A stretch of 64,000 bases of DNA from Sediminicoccus sp. KRV36 (GTDB lineage Bacteria > Pseudomonadota > Alphaproteobacteria > Acetobacterales > Acetobacteraceae). Position 1 is the stretch's first letter. Each line of letters starts with the position of its first letter. Made by a program: the position numbers and the translations under genes. This document shows, piece by piece, positions 1 to 8,140 of the stretch. The notes beneath the pieces were generated by a model. The model ran no database searches and had not been told where the DNA came from. It saw only the letters and a program-made list of their open reading frames with translations. The stretch lies in NCBI RefSeq assembly GCF_023243115.1, contig NZ_CP085081.1, forward strand, positions 2,728,001 through 2,792,000. Reading direction: 5' to 3'.

Positions 1-12
1 CACCCGCACCCC

Positions 13-873
13 ATGAAACGCCTGATCTTCACCGCCGATGACCTCGGCCTCGCCCCCGAGACCAATGCGGGTATCGAACGCGCCCATCGCGAGGGCGTGC
101 TGACCGCTGCCAGCCTGATGGTGGGCGAGGCGGGCTTCGAGGAGGGGCTGCGCGTCGCCCGCGCCAATCCGGGCCTGGCTGTGGGCCTGCACCTGACCCT
201 CACCGATGGCGTGCCCGTGCTGCCGGCCGCGCAAATCCCGGGGCTGACCCAGAAGAATGGCCGCTTTCGCGATGACATGGCCGGCCTTGGGCTGCTGCTG
301 GCGCTCTCGCCCATGGCCCGCGCCGAGCTGGCGGCCGAGGTCGCGGCCCAGATCGAGCGCTTCACCGCCACGGGCCTCGTCTGTGACCATGTGAATGCCC
401 ATAAGCATTACCACCTCCATCCGCTGATCGCGGCCGCGCTGATGCAGGCGGCGGCCGGGGCCGGCGTGCGGTGCATCCGCCTGCCATGGGAGCCGGGTTC
501 GCTGGTCCGCGCGGTGGATGCGGCAAGCCCCGGCCAGGCGGAATGGGCGCTGAAGCCCTGGTGCGCCACGCTGCGCAAGCGCGCCCTCAACTGGAACCTG
601 CTGGCGCCGGAGCGTGTCCTGGGCCTCGCCTGGTCGGGCCATTTCGGCGTGGACCGGCTGCTCGGCATCCTGCCCTTGCTGCCCGATGGCGTGACGGAGC
701 TGTATTTCCACCCGGCCACCCAGGGTGGCTTTGCCGGCAGCGCGCCTGGCTATGCCTATGCCGAGGAGCTGGCCGCCCTCTGCGACCCCCGAGTGGCGGA
801 GGCCCTGGCCGGCATTCCGCGCGGTGGCTATGCGGCCATGCTCTTGCCGAAACCGCTCCCCCCCCTCAGTTGA
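13..873 (+). CDS. hpnK: HpnK, hopanoid-associated YdjC/ChbG-family deacetylase
   Basis: A 286-residue protein of the YdjC/ChbG carbohydrate deacetylase fold. Visible features are an N-terminal TADDLGL (residues 7-13), a histidine in GLHLT (H60), and the metal-site region around D125-H136 (DHVNAHKH, then two more His). Full length suggests it matches HpnK, which deacetylates the N-acetylglucosaminyl group added to hopanoid side chains on the way to bacteriohopanetetrol cyclitol ethers or glucosamine lipids. The ATG at 13 has nothing better in frame within the window. Any hpn genes upstream would lie outside it. A generic chitooligosaccharide deacetylase role is the alternative, but the sequence style is that of HpnK. 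Confidence 0.85.
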   Translation: MKRLIFTADDLGLAPETNAGIERAHREGVLTAASLMVGEAGFEEGLRVARANPGLAVGLHLTLTDGVPVLPAAQIPGLTQKNGRFRDDMAGLGLLLALSPMARAELAAEVAAQIERFTATGLVCDHVNAHKHYHLHPLIAAALMQAAAGAGVRCIRLPWEPGSLVRAVDAASPGQAEWALKPWCATLRKRALNWNLLAPERVLGLAWSGHFGVDRLLGILPLLPDGVTELYFHPATQGGFAGSAPGYAYAEELAALCDPRVAEALAGIPRGGYAAMLLPKPLPPLS

Positions 874-892
874 GGCGCTGTTCTTCCCGCAC

Positions 893-901
893 GAGGTGAT
901 C
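893..901 (+). promoter_or_regulatory. Strong Shine-Dalgarno for the SDR gene
   Basis: GAGGTGATC is a 9-base match to the anti-Shine-Dalgarno sequence. Its GAGG core ends five bases before TTG 902, and this decides the non-ATG start. Confidence 0.6.
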
Positions 902-1678
902 TTGCTCCCCATCCGCCAGGATATCCCCCGCCGCGCCCTGGTCACGGGCGGCGCGAAGCGGCTGGGCCGCGCCATCTGCCTGGCGCTGGCCGATGCCGGC
1001 TTTGACATCGCCATCCATTTCAACAGCTCCGCTGCCGAAGCCCAAGCCCTGGCGCGCGAGATCACGGCGCGCGGCCGGCGCAGCGTGACCCTCCAGGCGG
1101 ATCTGATGCATGAGGCGGAGGTGGCCACGCTCATTCCCCGCGCCGTGGAGGCGCTCGGCCCACTCGGTGTGCTGGTCAACAATGCCAGCACCTTCGACCG
1201 TGACGAGTGGGATGATGCCACTCGCGCCAGTTGGGACCATCATATGGAGCCCAACCTGCGCGCGCCCTTCCTGCTGATGCAGGGCTTCGCGGCCGGCCTG
1301 CCCGCGCCGTATCACGGGGTGATCATCAACATGCTGGACCAGCGCGTCATGTCGCTGACACCGCATTTCGTGACCTATACCGTCTCCAAGGCCGGGCTTT
1401 GGGCACTGACCCAGCAAATGGCGCTGGCGCTGGCGCCGCGTATCCGGGTCAACGGCATTGGCCCGGGCCCTGCTTTGCCCAGCCCGCGCCAGAGCCAGGC
1501 CCAGTTCGACCGGCAATGCGCCTCAGTGCCCTTGGCGCGTGGCACCTCGCCGGAGGAGATCGGCGCGGCGGTCATGGCTTTGCTCGGGCTATCCTCGGTG
1601 ACGGGGCAAATCATCAACCTGGATGGCGGCCAGCATCTGCAATGGGCGCCGGCGGGCCACGCCACGCCGGAGGAATGA
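902..1678 (+). CDS. SDR oxidoreductase, FolM/pteridine-reductase-like
   Basis: A 258-residue short-chain dehydrogenase. The nucleotide-binding motif is TGGAKRLG (residues 15-22), which fits the TGxxxRxG pattern of pteridine reductases rather than the classical TGxxxGxG. An NNAS motif and the catalytic Y159-x3-K163 (YTVSK) follow. The start is set at TTG 902 because GAGGTGATC (893-901), complementary to the 16S rRNA 3' end, lies directly before it. GTG 896 is inside that ribosome site. The long frame upstream of 896 is a shadow of hpnK. It precedes folB, which supports reduction of dihydrobiopterin, dihydromonapterin or dihydrofolate. The specific substrate is inferred. Confidence 0.8.
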   Translation: MLPIRQDIPRRALVTGGAKRLGRAICLALADAGFDIAIHFNSSAAEAQALAREITARGRRSVTLQADLMHEAEVATLIPRAVEALGPLGVLVNNASTFDRDEWDDATRASWDHHMEPNLRAPFLLMQGFAAGLPAPYHGVIINMLDQRVMSLTPHFVTYTVSKAGLWALTQQMALALAPRIRVNGIGPGPALPSPRQSQAQFDRQCASVPLARGTSPEEIGAAVMALLGLSSVTGQIINLDGGQHLQWAPAGHATPEE

Positions 1679-1947
1679 CGCGCCGGCGCCAAGCCGCGCG
1701 TCCCGCGGCACGACATGACGCGCGTCCCGCGGCACGACATGACGCGCGTCCCGCGGCACGACATGACGCGCGTCCCGCGGCACGACATGACGCGCGTCCC
1801 GCGGCACGACATGACGCGCGTCCCACGGCACGACATGACGCGCGTCCCGCGGCACGACATGACGCGCGTCCCGCGGCACGACATGACGCGCGTCCCGCGG
1901 CACGACATGACGCGCGTCCCGCGGCACGACATGACGCGCGTCCCGCG
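1674..1947. repeat. 24-bp tandem repeat between SDR gene and folB
   Basis: The unit ATGACGCGCGTCCCGCGG plus CACGAC (24 bp) occurs nine times in full from 1715 to 1930, followed by a 17-base partial copy. A degenerate partial copy precedes it and begins at the SDR stop codon. Copies are near identical; one carries CCCACGG instead of CCCGCGG (A at 1825). The period is a multiple of three and has no stop in any frame, so all six frames are open. In the folB frame each unit encodes MTRVPRHD. Each unit contains CCGCGG within an imperfect inverted repeat. This fills most of the 327-base gap before folB. Confidence 0.95.
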
Positions 1948-2005
1948 CGATGCTAACCCGCCGCTACCAAAGATCGGACCCCAAGATGCCCCAGCGGTTA
2001 GCAGC

Positions 2006-2389
2006 ATGAGCGCGCCCCCTCCCCGCGTGCGAAAAGTCTTTGTCCGCGGCCTGGAGTTGCAGGCACGGCTGGGCGTCTTTCCGCATGAAAAAGTCGGCCC
2101 GCAGCGGATCCGCATGCATATCGAGCTCGATGTGGTGGATGAGAGTGCCGCGATCGGCATCGGCCCGGATAACCTGGAACGCGTGGTGGATTACGGGCAC
2201 CTGGTCCATGCCGCCCGCGCCGCCGTGGCCCTGGGGCATGTGCTGCTGGTCGAAACCCTGGCCGAGACCGTGGCCGAGATCGCCCTGCGTGACCCCCGAG
2301 TCCTGCATGCCAGCGTCTCGATCGAGAAACCCGATGCCTTTGCCGATACGGATTGCGTCGGCGTCACGGTTGAGCGACAGCGCGGATAA
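2006..2389 (+). CDS. folB: Dihydroneopterin aldolase FolB
   Basis: A 127-residue protein with the FolB layout: N-terminal VFVRGLELQARLGVFPHE, a central RVVDYGHL segment, the conserved LVETLAETVAEI helix and a C-terminal VSIEKPDAF. FolB converts 7,8-dihydroneopterin to 6-hydroxymethyl-dihydropterin in folate synthesis. ATG 2006 gives the usual family length. The frame is open back to ATG 1715 through the tandem repeat, which would add octapeptide repeats to the N-terminus, but no ribosome site supports that. The adjacent pteridine-reductase-like SDR makes a small folate module. Confidence 0.9.
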   Translation: MSAPPPRVRKVFVRGLELQARLGVFPHEKVGPQRIRMHIELDVVDESAAIGIGPDNLERVVDYGHLVHAARAAVALGHVLLVETLAETVAEIALRDPRVLHASVSIEKPDAFADTDCVGVTVERQRG

Positions 2390-2695
2390 AGCGACGTCAA
2401 GCCCGATTCACGACGACAGCGAAGAATCATCCACCGGTGTGGCCCGACCGGAACGAGGCACTGATTTCACAATACTTTCTTCATAAAGCTGACATTTTCA
2501 ACCGGAGATTGTATTTTGAATGCAACGATTTCAGTGACTTAGCTTCCTGCCCATTCCGCGGGCATTTCGCCCGAACCCGAGGCGCAGGGCCGCTTTGGAA
2601 CCCCTCCCCCCAGCTTCTCCCACAGAGTTATCCACAGAGGCCGGGGATAGTTTCGCCGCTTGAGCGCGGCACCCGCTCCCGGTAAGCGCAAGCCC
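2390..2695. other. AT-rich intergenic region with a perfect DnaA box
   Basis: About 300 bases without a convincing gene separate folB from uvrC. Roughly 2460-2540 is strikingly AT-rich for this genome. Further on, TTATCCACA (2628-2636) is an exact consensus DnaA box, set within a twice-repeated CCACAGAG. Short frames here look non-coding. The likeliest role is the uvrC promoter region, perhaps DnaA-controlled; an origin is not supported by a single box. Confidence 0.5.
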
Positions 2696-4579
2696 ATGGA
2701 ATTCGCCGAACCGCCCGAGGCGGCCCCCATCAGCGGCCTCGCCGTGCTGGAGGCGGCGCTGCCCAACCTGCCGCTCTCGCCCGGCGTCTATCGCATGCTC
2801 GATGGCAAGGGCGATGTGCTTTACGTCGGCAAGGCGCGCGCCATCCGCAAGCGCGTCACCAGCTACACCCAGGTGGCGCGCCTGCCGGAGCGGCTGCGCC
2901 GCATGGTGCATGAAACCCGCCGCATCGAGGTGATCACCACCGCCTCCGAGGCGGAGGCGCTGCTGCTAGAAGCCAACCTCATCAAGCGGCTCAGGCCGCG
3001 CTACAACATTGTCCTCCGGGACGACAAGACCTATCCCTGGCTGATGGTCACCGATGACCATCCCTACCCGCAAATCGCCAAGCATCGGGGTGAGCGGCGC
3101 AAGGGGGCCAGCTATTACGGCCCCTTCGCCAGCGTCTGGGCGGTGAACCAGACCATCACGGCGCTGCAGCGCGTCTTCCTGCTGCGCACCTGCCGGGACA
3201 CGGTGTTCGACACGCGCGACCGCCCCTGCCTGCTGCACCAGATCAAGCGCTGCTCGGCCCCCTGCGTGGAGCGCATCAGCGCCGAGGATTACGGCGCGCT
3301 GGTGCATGAGGCGAAGCAGTTCCTGGCCGGCGAGACCCCCACCATCCAGAAGCGCCTGGCCGCCGAGATGGAGGCCGCCGCCGAGCGCCTGGAATTCGAG
3401 CGCGCGGCCAGCTTGCGGGACCGAATCCGCGGCCTGACGCATATCCAGGGCACCAGCCGCATCAATCTCGAAGGTGTGGGCGATGCCGATGTGGTGGCGC
3501 TGCACATGGCGGCCGGCCAATCCTGCGTGCAGGTCTTCTTCTTCCGGGGCGGCCGCAACAACGGCAACCGCCCCTATTTCCTGACCCATTCCAAGAGCGA
3601 CATCAGCCCCGAGGAGGTGCTCGGCAGCTTCCTCGGCCAGCTTTACGATGACCTGCCGCCGCCGCCCTTGGTGCTGCTGAGCCATGACGTGCCGGACGCG
3701 CCGCTGATCGCCGAGGCGCTGGCCATCAAGGCCTCACGCAAGGTCGAGCTGCACCGCCCGCAGCGCGGCGAAAAGCGCGACATCGTAGCCCATGCCGAGA
3801 TCAACGCGCGTGAAGCGCTGGAACGCCGCCTCGCCGAATCCACCGCGCAGGCCGCCCTGCTGGAGGGTGTACAGCGCCTGTTCGACCTGCCCGAGCGGCC
3901 GGAGCGCATCGAGGTTTATGACAACAGCCACATCATGGGCACCAATGCGTATGGCGCCATGATCGTGGGCGGGCCCGGCGGCTTCGCCAAATCCGCCTAT
4001 CGCAAATTCGCCATCAAGGAAGCCAAACCGGGCGATGATTTCGGCATGATGCGCGAGGTTCTCGAACGCCGCTTTGGCCGCGCCCTGAAGGAAGACCCCG
4101 CCCGCACCGAGCCCGGCTGGCCGGATTTGGTCATGATTGACGGTGGCGTGGGCCAGCTTTCCGCCGTGACCGAGGTGATGGCGACCCTCGGGCTGGAGGA
4201 CATCCCGCTGGTCGCCATTGCCAAGGGCGTGGACCGCGATGCGGGGCGCGAATGGTTCCACATGGCCGGGCGCGAGGCGTTTCAGCTGCCGCCGCGCGAC
4301 CCGGTGCTCTATTACCTGCAACGCCTGCGCGATGAGGCGCATCGCTTCGTCATCGGCACCCACCGCGCCGGCCGCGCCAAATCCCTCACCAAATCCGAGC
4401 TGGATGACGTGCCCGGCGTCGGCCCCAAGGTGAAGCGCGAATTGCTCAACCATTTCGGCTCGGCCCGCGGCGTGCGCCAGGCGAGCGAGACGGATCTGGC
4501 CAATTGCCCCGGAATCGGCCCCGCCCTGGCGCGGCGCATACATGAGCATTTCCACCTTGGCACGGGTCAAGCTACATAG
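2696..4579 (+). CDS. uvrC: UvrABC excinuclease subunit C
   Basis: A 627-residue UvrC of normal length. In order: GIY-YIG endonuclease domain (SPGVYRM and LYVGKA near the N-terminus), a cysteine-bearing segment ([17 protein letters not shown]), a UVR/UvrB-binding motif, the RNase H-like C-terminal nuclease ([10 protein letters not shown] and VMIDGG with acidic residues), and tandem helix-hairpin-helix motifs ([27 protein letters not shown]). It makes both incisions in nucleotide excision repair. ATG 2696 is preferred; an in-frame TTG at 2660 would add 12 residues and neither has a strong ribosome site. Only five bases separate it from pgsA. Confidence 0.95.
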   Translation: MEFAEPPEAAPISGLAVLEAALPNLPLSPGVYRMLDGKGDVLYVGKARAIRKRVTSYTQVARLPERLRRMVHETRRIEVITTASEAEALLLEANLIKRLRPRYNIVLRDDKTYPWLMVTDDHPYPQIAKHRGERRKGASYYGPFASVWAVNQTITALQRVFLLRTCRDTVFDTRDRPCLLHQIKRCSAPCVERISAEDYGALVHEAKQFLAGETPTIQKRLAAEMEAAAERLEFERAASLRDRIRGLTHIQGTSRINLEGVGDADVVALHMAAGQSCVQVFFFRGGRNNGNRPYFLTHSKSDISPEEVLGSFLGQLYDDLPPPPLVLLSHDVPDAPLIAEALAIKASRKVELHRPQRGEKRDIVAHAEINAREALERRLAESTAQAALLEGVQRLFDLPERPERIEVYDNSHIMGTNAYGAMIVGGPGGFAKSAYRKFAIKEAKPGDDFGMMREVLERRFGRALKEDPARTEPGWPDLVMIDGGVGQLSAVTEVMATLGLEDIPLVAIAKGVDRDAGREWFHMAGREAFQLPPRDPVLYYLQRLRDEAHRFVIGTHRAGRAKSLTKSELDDVPGVGPKVKRELLNHFGSARGVRQASETDLANCPGIGPALARRIHEHFHLGTGQAT

Positions 4580-4584
4580 GGTCC

Positions 4585-5202
4585 GTGCCGACCGATCTGC
4601 CCAACCTCCTCACCCTCTCGCGGATCTTCGCGATCCCGCTGCTGGTGATCTGCGTCGCCATCCGCGCCCCCTGGGCGGATATGGCCGCCTGCGCGCTGTT
4701 CTCGGCCGCCGCCATCACCGATTACTTCGACGGCAAGATCGCGCGGGACCGGCAGATCACCTCGGATTTCGGCCGCATGCTGGACCCGATCGCCGACAAG
4801 CTCCTCGTGGGTGCGGCTCTCATGCTGCTGGCCGGCTTCGACCGGCTGCCCAATTGGGCGCTGCTGCCGGCCATCGTCATCATGCTTCGGGAAATCCTGG
4901 TCTCCGGCCTGCGCGAATACCTGGCGGGGATCAATCTCGGCCTGCCGGTGACGTCGCTGGCGAAATGGAAGACGGGCTTCCAGATGGGCGCGCTCGGCAC
5001 CCTGCTGGCCGGCGATACCGGGGCCGCTGTCATCGGCCTGGGCTTCCTGCCGGTCTCGCTGATCGGCGAATTGATGCTCTGGACCGCCGCCGCCCTCACC
5101 CTGGTCACCGGCTGGGACTATCTGGCCGCCGGCCTGCGCCATGCCGCGCGCGAGGCGCCGCCTCACACTTCGTCACCCATCAACCAGATGGAGCGGCCTT
5201 GA
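4585..5202 (+). CDS. pgsA: CDP-diacylglycerol--glycerol-3-phosphate 3-phosphatidyltransferase
   Basis: A 205-residue integral membrane enzyme with the CDP-alcohol phosphotransferase signature DG-x2-AR-x8-G-x3-D-x3-D, seen as DGKIAR followed by GRMLDPIAD. It makes phosphatidylglycerophosphate, the committed step to phosphatidylglycerol and cardiolipin, at the inner membrane. The GTG start at 4585 gives PTDLPNLLTLSRI, the standard PgsA opening. It follows uvrC by five bases; the uvrC-pgsA pairing is common in proteobacteria. It is probably co-transcribed with uvrC and the downstream molybdopterin genes. Confidence 0.93.
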   Translation: MPTDLPNLLTLSRIFAIPLLVICVAIRAPWADMAACALFSAAAITDYFDGKIARDRQITSDFGRMLDPIADKLLVGAALMLLAGFDRLPNWALLPAIVIMLREILVSGLREYLAGINLGLPVTSLAKWKTGFQMGALGTLLAGDTGAAVIGLGFLPVSLIGELMLWTAAALTLVTGWDYLAAGLRHAAREAPPHTSSPINQMERP

Positions 5203-5263
5203 GATCGAGGCCACTCCAGCGCATGTTGCGGCGCAGAATCCCGAACATCTCCAGGAGTCACGC

Positions 5264-5890
5264 ATGCGGTTGAAACTCTCGACAATCAGGGTCCTGGCCT
5301 TGCTGACCGTTTCGGTGGGCGTGGCCGGTTGCGCCCGGGTCGAGTCGGGTTTCGCCTGGGCCCAGGGCGGGCTCTCCGGCACCTATGACCGCTTTGGCCC
5401 GAATTGGGGCGGCATGCGCCCCACCATGCCAAATGAAAGCCTGACCGTGCAGCGGATTCGCGGCCAGGCTGATCCGCTGGAGCCGCTGCGCCCTGAGCCC
5501 GGCGATGTCTGGCCGGGCGAGGACGCGCCGCGCGCCACCCTGGCCAATCCGGAGGAAGCCCTGCGCGGCATCCGCACGAGTGAGACCGAGCCGCGCCGCA
5601 CCCGAGGCACCAGCGGCTATGAAAACTCGCCGGGTGCCGCCCCTCCCGTGATGTCCCCCATCTTCGAGGCGCCGACCCCGCCGCCGCGCGCCAACCGGAC
5701 CGATGGCGCCTCCACCGGCAGCGGTCAGGTGTTTCAGTCCCAGCAGGGGCCCGTGGTGGGCACCGGCGGTTCGGGCCGCGTGCAGAGCACCGTCTCGCCG
5801 CAGGGTTCGGGCCTGGCCATTCGCGACGGCGCGACGACCACGCTGATCGGGCCGGGCGGCAACGTCCAACAGGTCCCGACTCCGCGCTGA
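5264..5890 (+). CDS. Putative lipoprotein of unknown function
   Basis: A 208-residue protein starting at ATG 5264 behind a good ribosome site (CAGGAG). A signal sequence ends in the lipobox VAGC, with acylated Cys at residue 23. The mature part is rich in Pro, Gly, Ser and Arg with no recognised domain and is probably largely disordered. It ends in a Gly/Gln-rich tail. No family is recognised. Location in the envelope is inferred from the lipobox. It sits between pgsA and moaD and shares their direction. Confidence 0.75.
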   Translation: MRLKLSTIRVLALLTVSVGVAGCARVESGFAWAQGGLSGTYDRFGPNWGGMRPTMPNESLTVQRIRGQADPLEPLRPEPGDVWPGEDAPRATLANPEEALRGIRTSETEPRRTRGTSGYENSPGAAPPVMSPIFEAPTPPPRANRTDGASTGSGQVFQSQQGPVVGTGGSGRVQSTVSPQGSGLAIRDGATTTLIGPGGNVQQVPTPR

Positions 5891-5994
5891 GCGCTGGGGA
5901 CACCATGCTGAACAGCACAAGAACCGCAGGCATTCGCCACATGATCGCGCTGGGCCTGGTGCCTGCCGCCCATGGCCCGCGCGGCGCCTGAGCC

Positions 5995-6246
5995 ATGCAG
6001 CTGCTGTATTTCGCCTGGGTGCGCGAAAAGATCGGCCGTGCGGGTGAGGACATCACCCTGCCCGCCGGGGTCCACGATATTGCCGGCCTGGTGCGGCACC
6101 TCGTCACGCTCAGCCCGGGCCATGCGGCGGCCTTCGCCAACCCGACCGCGATCCGCGCCGCCGTGAACCAGGATTTCGCCGGCCCCCAAGATCCCGTCCG
6201 GGACACGGATGAGGTCGCTTTCTTCCCCCCCGTGACCGGCGGCTGA
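5995..6246 (+). CDS. moaD: Molybdopterin synthase small subunit MoaD
   Basis: An 83-residue ubiquitin-like sulfur carrier ending in the required C-terminal Gly-Gly (PPVTGG). The thiocarboxylate on the last glycine donates sulfur to precursor Z (cPMP) in the complex with MoaE. Other matches are the N-terminal LLYFAWVREKIG and DEVAFFPPVTGG. It lies two bases upstream of moaE, so the two subunits are likely made together. The molybdenum hydroxylase subunit at 55.6-57.8 kb would need this cofactor pathway. Confidence 0.9.
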   Translation: MQLLYFAWVREKIGRAGEDITLPAGVHDIAGLVRHLVTLSPGHAAAFANPTAIRAAVNQDFAGPQDPVRDTDEVAFFPPVTGG

Positions 6247-6248
6247 GC

Positions 6249-6692
6249 ATGGCGCGCATCGCCGTCCAGGAAGCCGAATTCGACGTCACGGCCGAGACGG
6301 CGCTGCTGACGGCCGGGCGCAGCGATATCGGCGCCGTGGCGAGCTTCATCGGCATCTGCCGCGCCGATGACGGCCTGGCCGCCATGGTGCTGGAGCATTA
6401 TCCCGCCATGACCGAGCGTGCCATGGCCGCCATCGCGGCGCAGGCGGAAGCCCGCTGGCCGCTGACCGGCTGCACGCTGATCCATCGCGTCGGGCGGCTG
6501 GAGCCGGGTGCGCCCATCGTGCTGGTGCTGACAGCCAGCGGCCACCGCGCCGCGGCCCTCGAAGCCTGCGCCTTCCTGATGGACTGGCTGAAAACCCGCG
6601 CCCCCTTCTGGAAGCGCGAGGAATTCACCGCAGGCCACGCACGATGGGTCGAGGCCCGCGCCGAGGATGAAACGGCCGCCGAACGGTGGTAG
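6249..6692 (+). CDS. moaE: Molybdopterin synthase catalytic subunit MoaE
   Basis: A 147-residue MoaE. It contains the conserved segment LEHYPAMTE, the VxHRVGRLEPG-type stretch (IHRVGRLEPG), and KTRAPFWKRE, whose lysines correspond to the active-site lysines of the family. It converts cPMP to molybdopterin using sulfur from MoaD. The C-terminus is slightly acidic and ordinary. It overlaps the next gene by a few bases, indicating coupling to a membrane protein of unknown role. Confidence 0.93.
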   Translation: MARIAVQEAEFDVTAETALLTAGRSDIGAVASFIGICRADDGLAAMVLEHYPAMTERAMAAIAAQAEARWPLTGCTLIHRVGRLEPGAPIVLVLTASGHRAAALEACAFLMDWLKTRAPFWKREEFTAGHARWVEARAEDETAAERW

Positions 6693-8050
6693 CGGCCCTC
6701 CTCGCCATCATGGCGGGCGGGTTGCTGCTGATCTGGCCGGCCTTCCTGAATGGCTACCCGCTGCTGTTCAGCGATAGCGGCGCCTATCTGGCCCAGACCG
6801 TCGTGCCGCTGATGATCTGGGACAAGCCGTGGATCTACGGGCCCTTCGCCTGGGTGTTTCACCAGCATCTCTCGCTCTGGGGCACGGTGGTCGCACAGGG
6901 CCTGATCGTCGCGCACCTCGTCTGGCTGCTGGCGCACATCCTGGGCCACGCCGCGCCATCGCGACATTTGGCGCTGTGTGCCGCCCTGGCGCTTTTCACC
7001 ACGGCGCCCTGGTCGGCGGCCTTGCTCATGCCGGATATCCTGACGCCTGTGGCCGTGCTGTGCGCCGCGCTGCTGGGCTGGGGCTGGCCCATGCTGACGC
7101 GGGCCGAGCGGCTTTGGCTGCTGGCGCTGGGCAGCATCGCCACCGCGGCGCATCTCTCCAACCTGCCGGTCATCGTTGCGCTGCTGGTACTGGGTGCCTG
7201 CCTGCGGGCAGGCTGGCGGGCTTGCCTGCGCATCGCGGCGCCGCTGCTCGGGGCCGTCGGTCTCCTGCTGGTGACCAATCTGGCCGGCCATGGGCGGCTT
7301 GCTCTCTCGCCCTATGGCAGCACCTTCCTGCTCGCGCGGCTGATCGCGGATGGGCCGGCCGCGCGCACCATCGCGACCCGCTGCCCGGAGGCCGGCTGGT
7401 ATCTCTGCGCCTTTGCGGGGCATCTGCCGAATGATTCCGACGCGTTCCTCTGGCAGCCCGACAGCCCGGTCAATCGCGCGCCCGATGGCCGCGCGATCTT
7501 CCTCGGAGGTGCCGTCCTGGCGCCCGAGGCGAGTGTCATCATTGGCGAAACCCTGCGGCGGGAACCCTGGCCAGTGCTCCAGGCAGGCTTCGGCAATTTC
7601 CTGCGGCAGATGGGCATGACGCGCATCGGCGATACGCTGGCCAACAAGCATCTGGCGGCCGTTGTTCGTCCCCGCCTCGTCGAGCGCTTTCCAGCCTTCG
7701 AGGTGGCGGCCCATGACGCGGCCTTGCAAACGACGGATCGTCTCTCGGCCCGCGCCACGCAGGTCGCCTGGCTGCATCCCCTGGTTTTGCTGATCGCCAC
7801 GCCGATCCTGCTCCTGGCCTGGATGCGCGCGCATGCCGCCCGGGATTCACTGGCGCTGGGTTTGCTGCTTTGCATGCTGGTCGGCGTCACGGGCAATGCG
7901 CTGGCAACGGGCGCGCTGTCGGGCCCCTATGACCGGTATCAGGCCCGCATCGCCTGGCTGCTGCCGCTGGCGGCCATGCTGATGTGGGAGCGGCTGAAGA
8001 TGGGGGCGGCGCTACGCGGGCTTCTGGGCTTCAGATCACCCAACGCGTAA
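6686..8050 (+). CDS. Polytopic membrane protein of unknown function
   Basis: About 454 residues with ten or more hydrophobic segments. An early loop contains FSDSGAYL, a kind of motif seen in uncharacterised membrane proteins resembling glycosyltransferase-C-fold enzymes, so a lipid-linked sugar transferase is possible but not shown. The GTG start at 6686 overlaps moaE by seven bases; ATG 6710 is an alternative start. It is followed by a hairpin and converges on the efflux operon. No specific function is assigned. Confidence 0.7.
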   Translation: MVAALLAIMAGGLLLIWPAFLNGYPLLFSDSGAYLAQTVVPLMIWDKPWIYGPFAWVFHQHLSLWGTVVAQGLIVAHLVWLLAHILGHAAPSRHLALCAALALFTTAPWSAALLMPDILTPVAVLCAALLGWGWPMLTRAERLWLLALGSIATAAHLSNLPVIVALLVLGACLRAGWRACLRIAAPLLGAVGLLLVTNLAGHGRLALSPYGSTFLLARLIADGPAARTIATRCPEAGWYLCAFAGHLPNDSDAFLWQPDSPVNRAPDGRAIFLGGAVLAPEASVIIGETLRREPWPVLQAGFGNFLRQMGMTRIGDTLANKHLAAVVRPRLVERFPAFEVAAHDAALQTTDRLSARATQVAWLHPLVLLIATPILLLAWMRAHAARDSLALGLLLCMLVGVTGNALATGALSGPYDRYQARIAWLLPLAAMLMWERLKMGAALRGLLGFRSPNA

Positions 8051-8107
8051 CGAGGCTCCCGGGGGACTCCGGCAGGAAGCTCCACTTCCCGCTTACCTTG
8101 CAGATGG

Positions 8108-8133
8108 AGGCGGAAGGCGTAGCGCCTCCGCCT
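8108..8133. terminator. Hairpin between convergent genes
   Basis: AGGCGGAAGGCG (8108-8119), loop TAG, CGCCTCCGCCT (8123-8133): an 11-bp stem with one bulged A. It lies between the stop of the plus-strand membrane protein and the stop of the minus-strand TolC gene, so it could terminate both. There is no U-tract. Confidence 0.5.
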
Positions 8134-8140
8134 GGTGCGG

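Noticed and set aside
1674..1947. CRISPR array
   Set aside because: The units are contiguous 24-bp copies with no spacers, and no cas genes lie nearby, so this is a simple tandem repeat.
1231..1956. Long plus-strand frame running through SDR and repeat
   Set aside because: It is in a different frame from the SDR and stays open only because high-GC sequence and the 24-bp repeat lack stops.
2446..2640. Chromosomal origin
   Set aside because: Only one perfect DnaA box was found, and no dnaA, parAB, gidA or hemE-type neighbours are present. The region is kept as a finding only.
6399..7834. Minus-strand long frame antisense to moaE and the membrane protein
   Set aside because: Gln/Arg/Gly-rich composition with no motif, lying entirely opposite better supported genes.
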